Origin: Streptomyces sp. TN58 | Lineage (GTDB): Bacteria > Actinomycetota > Actinomycetes > Streptomycetales > Streptomycetaceae | Direction: 5' to 3' | Assembly: GCF_001941845.1 (NCBI RefSeq) | Contig: NZ_CP018870.1 | Location: 4,160,001 to 4,224,000 of the forward strand | DNA: 64,000 bases | Shown here: positions 10,655-18,906 of the stretch, piece by piece | Position numbering within the stretch: the stretch's first letter is position 1 | How the letters are laid out: the number at the start of each line of letters is the position of its first letter | Program-made: the position numbers and the translations under genes | Notes under the pieces: model-generated | The model's database searches: none | What the model saw: only the letters and a program-made list of their open reading frames with translations | What the model was told of the DNA's origin: nothing

Positions 10655-10683
10655 ACAACGAGCGTCGCGGCAGTTGGGTTACG
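10655..10683 (-). promoter_or_regulatory. candidate sigma-BldN-dependent promoter of rsbN
   Basis: On the minus strand CGTAAC is followed after 17 nt by CGTTGT. These hexamers match the sigma-BldN promoter consensus as I know it (CGTAAC then about 16 nt then CGTTGA, as at bldM). It lies between bldN and rsbN, about 130 nt before the rsbN start. rsbN is known in S. venezuelae to have its own sigma-BldN promoter. The leader also holds a small GGAAGG-TTG-CCTTCC hairpin at 10571-10585. Confidence 0.75.
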
Positions 10684-10759
10684 GACGAAGGATGATCGGA
10701 CCACAGCGTCATCGAGGGGTCACCGGATGTGAGGTCGGGTGTGTTGTCTGGGCGGTCCG

Positions 10760-11578
10760 TCAGCGGGCGTCTTCGGGGAGGAGGCGGGCCAGGGTGCGGA
10801 CCGCCCGGTACTGCAGCGTCTTGATGGCGCCTTCGTTCTTCCCCATCACCCGGGCCGTCTCGGCGACCGAGAGGCCCTGCAGGAAGCGCAGGGTCACGCA
10901 CTCCTGCTGCTGCGGATTCAGTTTCCGTACGGCCTCCAGCAGGGCCGCGTTGGAGAGGGACTCCAGGACGGAGTCCTCGGGGCTGCGCTCCACCTCGTTG
11001 GCGTCGAGCATCTCACCGGTGGTCACCTCCAGCCTGAAGCGGCTGGACTTGAAGTGGTCCGCCACCAGGTTGCGGGCGATCGTCACGAGCCAGGCGCCGA
11101 AGTCGCGGCCCTGCCAGGTGAAGGTGGAGATGCGGCGCAGGGCGCGCAGGAAGGTCTCGCTGGTGAGATCCTCCGCGGTCGCCTTGCCGCCGACGCGGTA
11201 GTAGATGTAGCGGTAGACCGTGTCGCTGTACTGGTCGTAGAGGCGGCCGAAGGCCTCGGCCTCTCCGGCCTGGGCGCGTTCGACCAGGTCCATCATGCGG
11301 GCCTGGTCGCTGTCCGCCAGGGGGCGGCGGGGGGCGGCCTGGGTGCCCGTGCCGGCTGCGCCGCTGGAGCCGCCGGCGGCCGGGCGCCCTCGTCTGCCCA
11401 CCGTCGCCCCGCCGTCGGTCAGGGCGTAGCAGGGACCGGCCGGGCCGAGGCCGGCAGGAACCGCGGCGGCGAAGGCGGGGGCGGTGTACGCGGTGGGGAC
11501 GAAGCCGCGCAGGTGGTCGAGGACCGTTGCGCGCAGCTGAGCCAGGCCCGAGGCGTCAACCCCGACAGGTGGGTACAC
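10760..11578 (-). CDS. bldN: ECF sigma factor BldN (made as a pro-sigma)
   Basis: BldN directs transcription of aerial-mycelium genes. The 272-residue protein has an Ala/Gly-rich N-terminal extension of about 90 residues, matching the pro-sequence that S. coelicolor removes by proteolysis. Sigma region 2 follows (FGRLYDQYSDTVYRYIYYRV through ATAEDLTSETFLRAL, about 105-170), then region 4 (LNPQQQECVTLRFLQGLSVA onward, about 205-265). The start GTG (MYPPVGVD) has GGGAG 5 nt upstream. rsbN follows on the same strand. In S. coelicolor BldD represses bldN; the 394-nt upstream gap here leaves room for that control. Confidence 0.96.
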   Translation of the reverse strand: MYPPVGVDASGLAQLRATVLDHLRGFVPTAYTAPAFAAAVPAGLGPAGPCYALTDGGATVGRRGRPAAGGSSGAAGTGTQAAPRRPLADSDQARMMDLVERAQAGEAEAFGRLYDQYSDTVYRYIYYRVGGKATAEDLTSETFLRALRRISTFTWQGRDFGAWLVTIARNLVADHFKSSRFRLEVTTGEMLDANEVERSPEDSVLESLSNAALLEAVRKLNPQQQECVTLRFLQGLSVAETARVMGKNEGAIKTLQYRAVRTLARLLPEDAR

Positions 11579-11692
11579 GGGACTCCCAGAGGCAGAGCTT
11601 CCATCACGTGCAGTGCGGGACCGTTCATCCGTCGTGGCGACAGATGGCCGGTGGCATGCGTTTGAGGAGAATAACGCTTCGTACAGGCAGCG

Positions 11693-11705
11693 CTACACCC
11701 AGTTG
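11693..11705 (-). promoter_or_regulatory. candidate BldD-like site in the bldN promoter region
   Basis: On the minus strand the sequence CAACTGGGTGTAG resembles the BldD inverted repeat (TNAC-N5-GTNA), with AC-N5-GT conserved but two outer positions off. It lies about 115 nt upstream of bldN. BldD is known to bind the S. coelicolor bldN promoter, so a site is expected, but this match is imperfect. The remaining 394-nt gap (11579-11972) contains no gene that I can support. Confidence 0.35.
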
Positions 11706-11972
11706 CTCAAATCACCGGTTCCGACACTTCTGTTGCGTGTCGAGGGCATATTCAGTCGCGGTTGGTGATCGATTCTTGATCGCTTGGGTACGCGGAATGG
11801 ACGCTTCCAAGGGGGCCTGCGACCGAGTGGGGCAGGGCGGAGTGCCGCGCCCGGGGCGCGGGTAGGGGTGACGAATGCCCGGGGCAGGGGCGGGGGCCGG
11901 GGAGGGTGTGGTGCCGGGCGGCCGGGGGCGCGGTGCGGGGCGCCGTGTGGCCTGGGCCTGGGCCGGGAGCGG

Positions 11973-12905
11973 CTACTTGCGGCGCCGGTGCATGGCGACG
12001 GCCGCGGCCGCGCCGCCGGCGATGGCGCCGACTCCGGCCGCCGCCGGGACGCCGACCTTCACGGCCTTGCGGCCGGTCCGATAGTCGCGCAGCCGCCAGT
12101 CGTTGGTCCGGGCATGCTTGCGCAGTTTTGTGTCGGGATTGATCGCGTACGGATGTCCGACCAGTGACAGCATCGGGATGTCGTTGTGCGAATCGCTGTA
12201 GGCGGCGCAGCGTTCGAGTTCGAGGCCCTCGGCGGCGGCCAGGGCGCGGACCGCCTCGGCCTTGGCGGGGCCGTGCAGCGGCTCGCCGACCAGGCGGCCG
12301 GTGTAGACGCCGTCGACGGATTCGGCGACGGTGCCCAGGGCGCCGGTCAGACCCAGTCGGCGGGCGATGATCGTGGCGGTCTCCACCGGGGCGGCGGTGA
12401 CGAGCCACACCTTCTGGCCGGCGTCGAGGTGGGCCTGGGCCAGGGCGCGGGTGCCCGGCCAGATCCGCTCGGCCATGTACTCGTCGTAGATCTCCTCGCC
12501 GATGGCCATCAGCTCGGAGACCTTGTGGCCCTTGACGATGGACAGGGCGCTGTCTCGGGCGTCCTGCATGTGCTCGGGGTCCTCGACCCCGGCGAGCCGG
12601 AACCAGGCCTGCTGCCAGGCGAAGCGGGCGAGTTCGCGGCGCCGGAAGAACTCCCGCTTGTAGAGGCCGCGGCCGAAGTGGAAGATCGCGGCGCCCTGCA
12701 TGACGGTGTTGTCGAGGTCGAAGAAGGCGGCGGCGAGGTCGTCGCCGGCGACCGGGAAGACGGGCTCGGCTGCCGGAGCCTCTGCGGCACCGGCGGTTTC
12801 GGCCAGCGCGGTCTTGCGGGCGGCTTCGGCAGAGGCCTCTCCCGCCAGCACGCTGCGTGCTGTGGCGGAGCGCCTGCGAGGGGAGAGCCATCCGGGAGCG
12901 GCCAT
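11973..12905 (-). CDS. HAD-IB family phosphatase (SerB/CicA-like)
   Basis: This roughly 310-residue hydrolase of HAD subfamily IB resembles SerB- or CicA-type phosphomonoesterases. Motif I is FFDLDNTVMQGA, with the nucleophilic Asp in the DLDNT variant. Motif II is LVTAAPVETA. A basic GPAKAEAV segment serves as motif III, and CAAYSDSHNDIPML is motif IV. The C-terminus carries a hydrophobic Ala/Gly stretch followed by HRRRK, a possible membrane-associating tail. I chose the ATG giving MAAPGWLSPRRR. An upstream ATG at 12965 adds 20 residues but is less family-like. It is conserved next to bldN in Streptomyces. Confidence 0.85.
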   Translation of the reverse strand: MAAPGWLSPRRRSATARSVLAGEASAEAARKTALAETAGAAEAPAAEPVFPVAGDDLAAAFFDLDNTVMQGAAIFHFGRGLYKREFFRRRELARFAWQQAWFRLAGVEDPEHMQDARDSALSIVKGHKVSELMAIGEEIYDEYMAERIWPGTRALAQAHLDAGQKVWLVTAAPVETATIIARRLGLTGALGTVAESVDGVYTGRLVGEPLHGPAKAEAVRALAAAEGLELERCAAYSDSHNDIPMLSLVGHPYAINPDTKLRKHARTNDWRLRDYRTGRKAVKVGVPAAAGVGAIAGGAAAAVAMHRRRK

Positions 12906-13081
12906 GACGCGAGCATAGCCACTGTGTTCGGGAGTTCCCGAACCGGTGGGAAACGGAGGCGTCAACTCTGCGCGGCGCCGCCGGGAAGCAGCCCCGCCGC
13001 CCCGCCGGGCGCGGCCTGCGGCTCGGGCGGGTGCCGGGCAGGCGCGGCCGGCGGGGCGGGCGGGCGCGGGAGAATGGGGGC

Positions 13082-13360
13082 ATGAGCCCTTTGTTGCGCC
13101 GTAAAGAGAAGAAGAGCCCCGGTGAGCGCATGGTGACGCTCATCGGGAAGCCGGGGTGCCACCTGTGCGACGAGGCCGAGGAGGTCGTCGCGACGGTGTG
13201 CGCCGAGACCGGTGCGCGGTGGGAGAAGAAGGACATCTCGCAGGACGAGGAGCTCTACCGGCTCCACTGGGAGCAGATCCCGGTGGTCCTGGTTGACGGC
13301 GAACAGCACACCTTCTGGAGGGTGAACCCCGACCGGCTCCGGCGGGCATTGGGGGGCTGA
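13082..13360 (+). CDS. glutaredoxin-like protein
   Basis: This 92-residue thioredoxin-fold protein carries the redox motif KPGCHLCDEA (CxxC) after the first strand (VTLIGKPG). The cis-Pro loop is IPVVLVDGEQ. It corresponds to the actinobacterial DUF836/glutaredoxin-family proteins and probably reduces disulfides or mixed thiols in the cytoplasm. The start is the ATG giving MSPLLRRKEK; an upstream in-frame ATG at 13031 lies in Arg/Gly-rich low-complexity sequence. It precedes the redox-responsive rex operon, but a 272-nt gap separates them and shared transcription is not implied. Confidence 0.85.
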   Translation: MSPLLRRKEKKSPGERMVTLIGKPGCHLCDEAEEVVATVCAETGARWEKKDISQDEELYRLHWEQIPVVLVDGEQHTFWRVNPDRLRRALGG

Positions 13361-13537
13361 GCCTCTTCCCGGTTACCATCATGGGCGATTTGTGGGGTCT
13401 GGGGGCGTATCTGTGAGGAGTGTGCACGGTTTTGCCCCCTTTGGTATTTGAACGGGTTCGGCGCGGCTTCGGTTCCGTGATGGGGCGCCGATGTCGCGTG
13501 ACCCCGGTCACTTTGGTCGGACAAAGCGGACACAATC

Positions 13538-13557
13538 TTTGTGCACGCGTTCACAAA
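13538..13557 (+). promoter_or_regulatory. Rex operator (ROP) of the rex-hem operon
   Basis: TTTGTGCACGCGTTCACAAA is a near-perfect palindrome differing at one position from the Streptomyces Rex operator TGTGAACGCGTTCACA. A plausible -10 (TAGCCT, 13562-13567) follows immediately, so bound Rex would block the promoter. The rex ATG-equivalent (GTG) lies 75 nt downstream. Rex releases this site at high NADH/NAD+ and is autoregulatory in S. coelicolor. Confidence 0.93.
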
Positions 13558-13632
13558 GGCATAGCCTGCTGTCGACGGGGCGGTCCTGGGACAAGAGGCC
13601 GCCTGCAGCCCCGCTCATCCCGCAGGAGCATC

Positions 13633-14442
13633 GTGGCAACTGGCCGAACTCACCGACCGGCGACCCGCAGCCGAGGTATTCCCGAGGCCACTGTCGCCCG
13701 GCTTCCGCTGTACTTGCGTGCCCTGACCGCGCTCTCCGAGCGATCGGTCCCCACGGTGTCCTCCGAGGAGCTCGCGGCCGCGGCCGGAGTCAACTCCGCC
13801 AAGCTGCGCAAGGACTTCTCGTACCTGGGTTCCTACGGCACCCGCGGCGTCGGCTACGACGTCGAATACCTCGTCTACCAGATCTCCCGCGAGCTCGGCC
13901 TGACCCAGGACTGGCCGGTAGTGATCGTCGGTATCGGTAACCTCGGCGCCGCCCTCGCCAACTACGGCGGCTTCTCCGCGCGCGGCTTCCGCGTGGCCGC
14001 GCTGATCGACGCCGACCCGGCCATGGCCGGCAAGCCGGTCGCCGGCATGGCCGTCCAGCACACCGACGACCTGGAGAAGATCATCGAGGAGAACGGCGTC
14101 TCCATCGGTGTCATCGCCACGCCGGCCGGCGCCGCCCAGCAGGTCAGCGAACGGCTGATCGCCGCCGGTGTCACCTCCATCCTGAACTTCGCCCCCACCG
14201 TGCTGTCCGTGCCCGACGGCGTCGACGTACGCAAGGTCGACCTCTCCATCGAGCTCCAGATCCTCGCCTTCCACGAGCAGCGCAAGGCCGGCGAGGAGGC
14301 CGCCGCGGCCGCCACCGAGCCCGGCTCCACCGCGGGCGGCGCGGCCCCCGCCGCGGCCGTCGTCCCGCCGGCCGGGCGCACCGCCGCCGAAGCGCGCAAG
14401 GGCGGCCCCGACGGAGACGTCCCGGCGGTGATGCCGGCATGA
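13633..14442 (+). CDS. rex: redox-sensing transcriptional repressor Rex
   Basis: Rex senses the NADH/NAD+ ratio and represses respiratory and haem genes. This 269-residue protein has an N-terminal winged helix (ARLPLYLRALTALSERSV to NSAKLRKDFSYLGSYGTRGV). An NAD-binding Rossmann domain follows with VVIVGIGNLGAALANY, and a C-terminal domain-swapped helix (VDLSIELQILAFHEQRKAG). An Ala/Pro-rich tail ends PDGDVPAVMPA as in S. coelicolor Rex. The start is the GTG (MATGRTHRPATRSRG) with AGGAG 4 nt upstream; the longer frame from 13420 runs across the operator. It overlaps hemA by ATGA, forming one operon. Confidence 0.97.
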   Translation: MATGRTHRPATRSRGIPEATVARLPLYLRALTALSERSVPTVSSEELAAAAGVNSAKLRKDFSYLGSYGTRGVGYDVEYLVYQISRELGLTQDWPVVIVGIGNLGAALANYGGFSARGFRVAALIDADPAMAGKPVAGMAVQHTDDLEKIIEENGVSIGVIATPAGAAQQVSERLIAAGVTSILNFAPTVLSVPDGVDVRKVDLSIELQILAFHEQRKAGEEAAAAATEPGSTAGGAAPAAAVVPPAGRTAAEARKGGPDGDVPAVMPA

Positions 14443-16121
14443 GCCTGCTCGTCGTCGGGCTGAGCCACCGCAGCGCACCCGTGAGCGTGCTGGAGCGCGC
14501 CTCGCTGTCGGCCGACGCCAAGACCAAGCTGCTGCACGACACCCTCGCCGCCGAACCGGCGACGGAGGCGACCGTGCTCGCCACGTGCAACCGCATCGAG
14601 CTGTACGCGGACGTGGACAAGTTCCACGCCGGCGTCGCCGAGCTGTCCACGCTGCTCGCCCAGCACAGCGGTGTCGCGCTGGAGGAGCTCACCCCCTACC
14701 TCTACGTGCACTACGAGGACCGGGCGGTGCACCACCTGTTCTCGGTGGCGTGCGGACTGGACTCGATGGTCGTCGGCGAGGGGCAGATCCTCGGCCAGAT
14801 CAAGGACGCCCTCGCACTGGGCCAGGAACTGCACTCCGCCGGCCGGCTGATCAACGACCTGTTCCAGCAGGCGCTGCGGGTCGGCAAGCGGGCGCACTCC
14901 GAGACCGGCATCGACCGCGCCGGCCAGTCGCTGGTGACCTTCGGGCTGGAGCAGCTCGCGGTGCGCACCCCGGTCGCCGAGTGGGCCCACGGCAAGCGGG
15001 CCCTCGTCATCGGAGCCGGATCGATGTCCTCGCTGGCCGCGGCGACCCTCGCCCGGGTCGGCGTCGCCGAGGTCGTCGTGGCGAACCGCACCGCCCAGCG
15101 GGCGGAGCGACTCGCGGAAATTCTGGTTGCCTCAGGCACGGGTGTGCGGGCTTCGGCCATCCCGATGGCCGAGGTCGCCGACGAGCTGACCCGGGTCGAC
15201 GTGGTCGTCTCCTGCACCGGGGCCACCGGGCTCGTACTGACCGCCGACGACGTGCTCGCCGCCGTCGCCTGGGACGCCGCCCCCGACCCCGCACCCCACC
15301 CGCCGGCCGGGCCGGAGCCGACCGCCGCCACTCCCGCGCCGGCGGGGCTGGACGCCGACGTGCTCGCCCGGCTGGTCGCCGCGGCAGCAGCCGGCGGCCG
15401 GATCGCGGACGCCGGGGCCGCGCGGACCATCACCGCCGCCCCGGAGGCCGACGGGTGCCCCGTGGGCCCCGACGGACGCTCCGCGCTGACCGGCGTCGAC
15501 GCCAACTCCCTCGAACTGCACGGCACCTGGGCCGACCAGGGCGAGGCCGCCGCACAGCGGCAGCCCCGCAGGAGCGCCCGTACCCACACCGACGCGACCG
15601 CCGTCCGTCTCGCGCTGCTCGACCTGGCCATGCCCAGGGACATCGACGCGGCCGTGCACCGGATCCCCGGCGTCCGCCTCGTGGACATAGAGTCCCTCGC
15701 GGAAGCCTCCGCCGACGCCCCCATGGCGGCCGACGTCGACGCCGTACGCGGCATCGTCGCCCAGGAGGTCGCCGCCTTCGGCGCGGCGCAGCGGGCCGCC
15801 CACATCACGCCCACCGTCGTCGCCCTGCGGGCCATGGCGGCCGAGGTCGTGGCCATGGAAGTGGCCCGCCTCGACGGACGGCTCCCCGACCTCGACGAGC
15901 GACAGCGCGCCGAAGTCACCCAGACCGTGCGCCGCGTCGTGGACAAGCTCCTCCACGCGCCGACCGTGCGCGTCAAGCAGCTCGCCAGCGAGCCCGGCGG
16001 CGCCGGGTACGCCGAAGCGCTGCGTGAACTCTTCGACCTCGACCCTCAGACGGTTGCCTCCGTCAGCCGGGCGGACGCGGCCGATCCGAAGAACGACGAC
16101 GACCCAGGACGGGCATCATGA
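14439..16121 (+). CDS. hemA: glutamyl-tRNA reductase HemA
   Basis: HemA reduces glutamyl-tRNA to glutamate-1-semialdehyde with NADPH, the first step of C5 haem synthesis. The catalytic Cys50 lies in ATCNRIELY. GLDSMVVGEGQILGQIKDAL and the NADPH motif VIGAGSMSSLAAATLARVGV are intact. The C-terminal dimerisation helices carry LLHAPTVRVKQLA. At 560 residues it is about 140 longer than the E. coli enzyme. Much of the excess is an Ala/Pro-rich insertion at about residues 280-384, between the NADPH-binding domain and the conserved LALLDLAMPRDID segment, typical of Streptomyces HemA. It overlaps rex and hemC by 4 nt each. Confidence 0.96.
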   Translation: MSLLVVGLSHRSAPVSVLERASLSADAKTKLLHDTLAAEPATEATVLATCNRIELYADVDKFHAGVAELSTLLAQHSGVALEELTPYLYVHYEDRAVHHLFSVACGLDSMVVGEGQILGQIKDALALGQELHSAGRLINDLFQQALRVGKRAHSETGIDRAGQSLVTFGLEQLAVRTPVAEWAHGKRALVIGAGSMSSLAAATLARVGVAEVVVANRTAQRAERLAEILVASGTGVRASAIPMAEVADELTRVDVVVSCTGATGLVLTADDVLAAVAWDAAPDPAPHPPAGPEPTAATPAPAGLDADVLARLVAAAAAGGRIADAGAARTITAAPEADGCPVGPDGRSALTGVDANSLELHGTWADQGEAAAQRQPRRSARTHTDATAVRLALLDLAMPRDIDAAVHRIPGVRLVDIESLAEASADAPMAADVDAVRGIVAQEVAAFGAAQRAAHITPTVVALRAMAAEVVAMEVARLDGRLPDLDERQRAEVTQTVRRVVDKLLHAPTVRVKQLASEPGGAGYAEALRELFDLDPQTVASVSRADAADPKNDDDPGRAS

Positions 16122-17086
16122 ACACACGTCCCGACCAGCCGCTGCGGCTCGGTACGCGGCGGAGCAAGCTGGCCATGTCCCAGTCGGGGCACGTCGCCGA
16201 CGCGGTCCGGGCGATCACCGGCCGACCCGTCGAGCTCGTGGAGATCACGACCTACGGCGACGTCTCGCGCGAGCACCTCGCCCAGATCGGGGGCACCGGC
16301 GTCTTCGTCACCGCGCTGCGCGACGCGCTGCTGCGCGGCGAGGTCGACTTCGCCGTGCACTCGCTGAAGGACCTGCCGACCGCCCAGCCCGACGACCTTG
16401 TCATCGCGGCCATGCCGCGGCGCGAGGACGCCCGCGACGCCCTCGTCGCCCGCGACGGCCTGACCTTCGAGCAGCTGCCCGACGGCTCCCGCATCGGGAC
16501 CGGCTCGCCGCGGCGCACCGCGCAGCTCAACCACCTGGCGCGCTCGCTCGGGAAGCGGATCGAGACCGTCCCGATCCGCGGCAACGTCGACACCCGCATC
16601 GGCTTCGTCCGCGACGGCGAACTCGACGCCGTCGTCCTCGCCGCCGCCGGCCTGAACCGGATCGGCCGCGGCGACGAGGCCACCGACCTGCTGTCCGTCG
16701 ACAGCATCCTCCCCGCCCCCGGCCAGGGAGCCCTGGCCGTGGAGTGCCCCGCGTCCTCCACGGACCTCATCGCCGCGCTCGGCCGGCTCGACGACCCGCA
16801 CACCCGGGCCGCCGTGACCGCGGAGCGTTCTCTGCTCGCCGCCCTGGAGGCCGGCTGCAGCGCACCCGTGGGCGCGTTCGCCGACCTGCTGGCCGACGGA
16901 CGGAATGTCAATGAAATGCGCCTGCGCGGCGTCGTCGGAACCCTCGACGGCTCGACGCTGGTGCAGCTGTCCACCACCGGTCCCGTGCCCCAGTCGTACG
17001 ACGAGGCCATGGCGCTCGGCCGCGAACTCGCGGACGAGATGCTGGCCAAGGGCGCGGCCGGTCTGATGGGGGAGCGATCGCTTTGA
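16118..17086 (+). CDS. hemC: hydroxymethylbilane synthase HemC
   Basis: HemC (porphobilinogen deaminase) joins four porphobilinogens into hydroxymethylbilane. The 322-residue protein shows the family blocks LRLGTRRSKLAMSQSGHV, VHSLKDLPT, GTGSPRRTAQL and IRGNVDTRI. Cys247 in LEAGCSAPVGAFA is the attachment site of the dipyrromethane cofactor. Its ATG overlaps the hemA stop (ATGA) and its own stop overlaps the TTG start of hemD, so the operon is tightly coupled. Confidence 0.97.
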   Translation: MNTRPDQPLRLGTRRSKLAMSQSGHVADAVRAITGRPVELVEITTYGDVSREHLAQIGGTGVFVTALRDALLRGEVDFAVHSLKDLPTAQPDDLVIAAMPRREDARDALVARDGLTFEQLPDGSRIGTGSPRRTAQLNHLARSLGKRIETVPIRGNVDTRIGFVRDGELDAVVLAAAGLNRIGRGDEATDLLSVDSILPAPGQGALAVECPASSTDLIAALGRLDDPHTRAAVTAERSLLAALEAGCSAPVGAFADLLADGRNVNEMRLRGVVGTLDGSTLVQLSTTGPVPQSYDEAMALGRELADEMLAKGAAGLMGERSL

Positions 17087-18750
17087 ACCCCTCAATTCCG
17101 ACCACCTCCGCTTTTCCGGCCGTCGCCGCCCACGGGCGGGTCACCTTCCTCGGCGCCGGCCCGGGCGACCCGGGTCTGCTGACGCTGCGCGCCGTCGAGG
17201 CGCTCGCCGCCGCGGACGTACTGATCGCGGAGCCCGAGGTGCTCGAAGTCGTACGGACGCATGCGCGCGCGGGTGTCGACACGCCGCAGCTGACGGTAGC
17301 TGACGAAATGTCAGCAGCCGCCGGGGTCCCGGTGATCCGGGACGCGGCCAATCTTGTCATGGAGGCCGCACGCTCCGGCAGGCGGGTCGTGCGTGCCGTC
17401 ACGGGCGACCCCGGACTCGACGGCAACGCCGCCGAGGAGATGCTCGCCTGCGCGACGGAGGGGATCCCCTTCGAGGTGGTGCCCGGCGTCGCGACCGCCG
17501 TCGGCGTACCCGCGTACGCCGGTGTCCCGCTGCGCGACAAGCAGGGCGCGGACGTGCGGTTCGTCGACGCGAAGACCGCCTCGGCGCGCTGCTGGAGCGA
17601 GGCCGGCACCAGCGACGGCACCCTCGTCGTCTCCGCCACCCTGGAAACCGTCTCGGCCGCGGCCGCCGAGCTGGTGAGCGCCGGGCGCAAGCCCGACACC
17701 CCGCTCACCGTGACGGTCTCCGGCACGACGACGCGGCAGCGCACCTGGTGCGCGACCCTGGGCACCATCGCCCAGGTGTTCAAGCAGGGCAAGGTGCTGC
17801 CCTCGCCCGAGGGCGCCCGCCCCGTCATATGCGTGGTCGGCGAGCACGGCGCCGCCGCGCGCCGCGAGGACCTGTCCTGGTTCGAGTCGAAGCCGCTCTT
17901 CGGCTGGCGCGTCCTCGTACCGCGGACGAAGGAGCAGGCCGCCTCGCTCTCCGACCAGCTGCGTTCCTACGGCGCGGTGCCGCACGAGGTGCCGACCATC
18001 GCCGTGGAGCCGCCGCGCACCCCGCAGCAGATGGAGCGCGCGGTGAAGGGCCTGGTGACGGGCCGCTACGAGTGGATCGCCTTCACCTCGGTCAACGCCG
18101 TGAAGGCCGTCCGCGAGAAGTTCGAGGAGTACGGGCTCGACGCGCGCGCCTTCGCGGGCATCAAGGTCGCCGCGGTCGGCGAGCAGACCGCGGCCGCACT
18201 GGTGGACTTCGGCGTCAAGCCCGACCTCGTCCCGAGCGGCGAGCAGTCCGCGGCCGGGCTGCTCGACGACTGGCCGCCGTACGACCCGGTCTTCGACCCG
18301 ATCGACCGCGTCTTCCTGCCGCGGGCCGACATCGCCACGGAGACGCTGGTCGCCGGGCTCATCGAGCTCGGGTGGGAGGTCGACGACGTCACCGCCTACC
18401 GGACCGTGCGCGCGTCGCCGCCGCCGGCGGACACGCGCGAGGCGATCAAGGGCGGCGGCTTCGACGCCGTTCTCTTCACGTCGTCCTCGACCGTCCGCAA
18501 CCTGGTGGGCATCGCGGGCAAGCCGCACAACGTGACCGTCATCGCCTGTATCGGCCCGGCGACGGCCAAGACCGCCGAGGAGCACGGCCTGCGGGTCGAC
18601 GTCCTCTCCCCGGAGCCGTCGGTGTCGAAGCTGGCGGAGGCCCTCGCCGAGTACGGCGCGGCCCGCCGCGAGGCGGCCAAGGCGGCCGGCGAGACCGTCT
18701 TCCGGCCGAGCGAGCGCCGCCCGGGCGCGCGCAGGCGTCGTACGACGTGA
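17083..18750 (+). CDS. hemD: uroporphyrinogen-III methyltransferase/synthase fusion (CobA-HemD)
   Basis: This 555-residue bifunctional enzyme has an N-terminal SAM-dependent methyltransferase-like domain (about 15-245, with VTFLGAGPGDPGLLTLRAV and the VVPGVATAVGVPAYAGVP block). The uroporphyrinogen-III synthase HemD domain (about 265-520, with WIAFTSVNAVKAV and VLFTSSSTVRNLV) follows. The fusion sits at the branch point between haem and sirohaem/cobalamin. Translation starts at TTG overlapping the hemC TGA, with GGGGGAG about 9 nt upstream. The tail is basic (RPGARRRRTT). hemB is not next in line because an accessory block intervenes. Confidence 0.95.
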   Translation: MNPSIPTTSAFPAVAAHGRVTFLGAGPGDPGLLTLRAVEALAAADVLIAEPEVLEVVRTHARAGVDTPQLTVADEMSAAAGVPVIRDAANLVMEAARSGRRVVRAVTGDPGLDGNAAEEMLACATEGIPFEVVPGVATAVGVPAYAGVPLRDKQGADVRFVDAKTASARCWSEAGTSDGTLVVSATLETVSAAAAELVSAGRKPDTPLTVTVSGTTTRQRTWCATLGTIAQVFKQGKVLPSPEGARPVICVVGEHGAAARREDLSWFESKPLFGWRVLVPRTKEQAASLSDQLRSYGAVPHEVPTIAVEPPRTPQQMERAVKGLVTGRYEWIAFTSVNAVKAVREKFEEYGLDARAFAGIKVAAVGEQTAAALVDFGVKPDLVPSGEQSAAGLLDDWPPYDPVFDPIDRVFLPRADIATETLVAGLIELGWEVDDVTAYRTVRASPPPADTREAIKGGGFDAVLFTSSSTVRNLVGIAGKPHNVTVIACIGPATAKTAEEHGLRVDVLSPEPSVSKLAEALAEYGAARREAAKAAGETVFRPSERRPGARRRRTT

Positions 18751-18787
18751 GCGGCTTAGGTGGCCGGACGCGGTCCGAAGCAGTGGT

Positions 18788-18823
18788 CGAGGGGCCCGGG
18801 TGCACACGCGCCCGGGCCCCTCG
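18788..18823 (+). terminator. terminator of the rex-hemACD operon
   Basis: A 13-bp perfect stem (CGAGGGGCCCGGG with CCCGGGCCCCTCG) with a 10-nt loop lies 37 nt after the hemD stop. It separates the haem operon from the accessory block. Confidence 0.88.
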
Positions 18824-18906
18824 CGCGTAATCCCGTTGTGCGGGCGGTCCCGGCCCGGTGAGGATCACCGCCGGACGGTACGGGTGACGGGGTGACGGGG
18901 GAGCGG

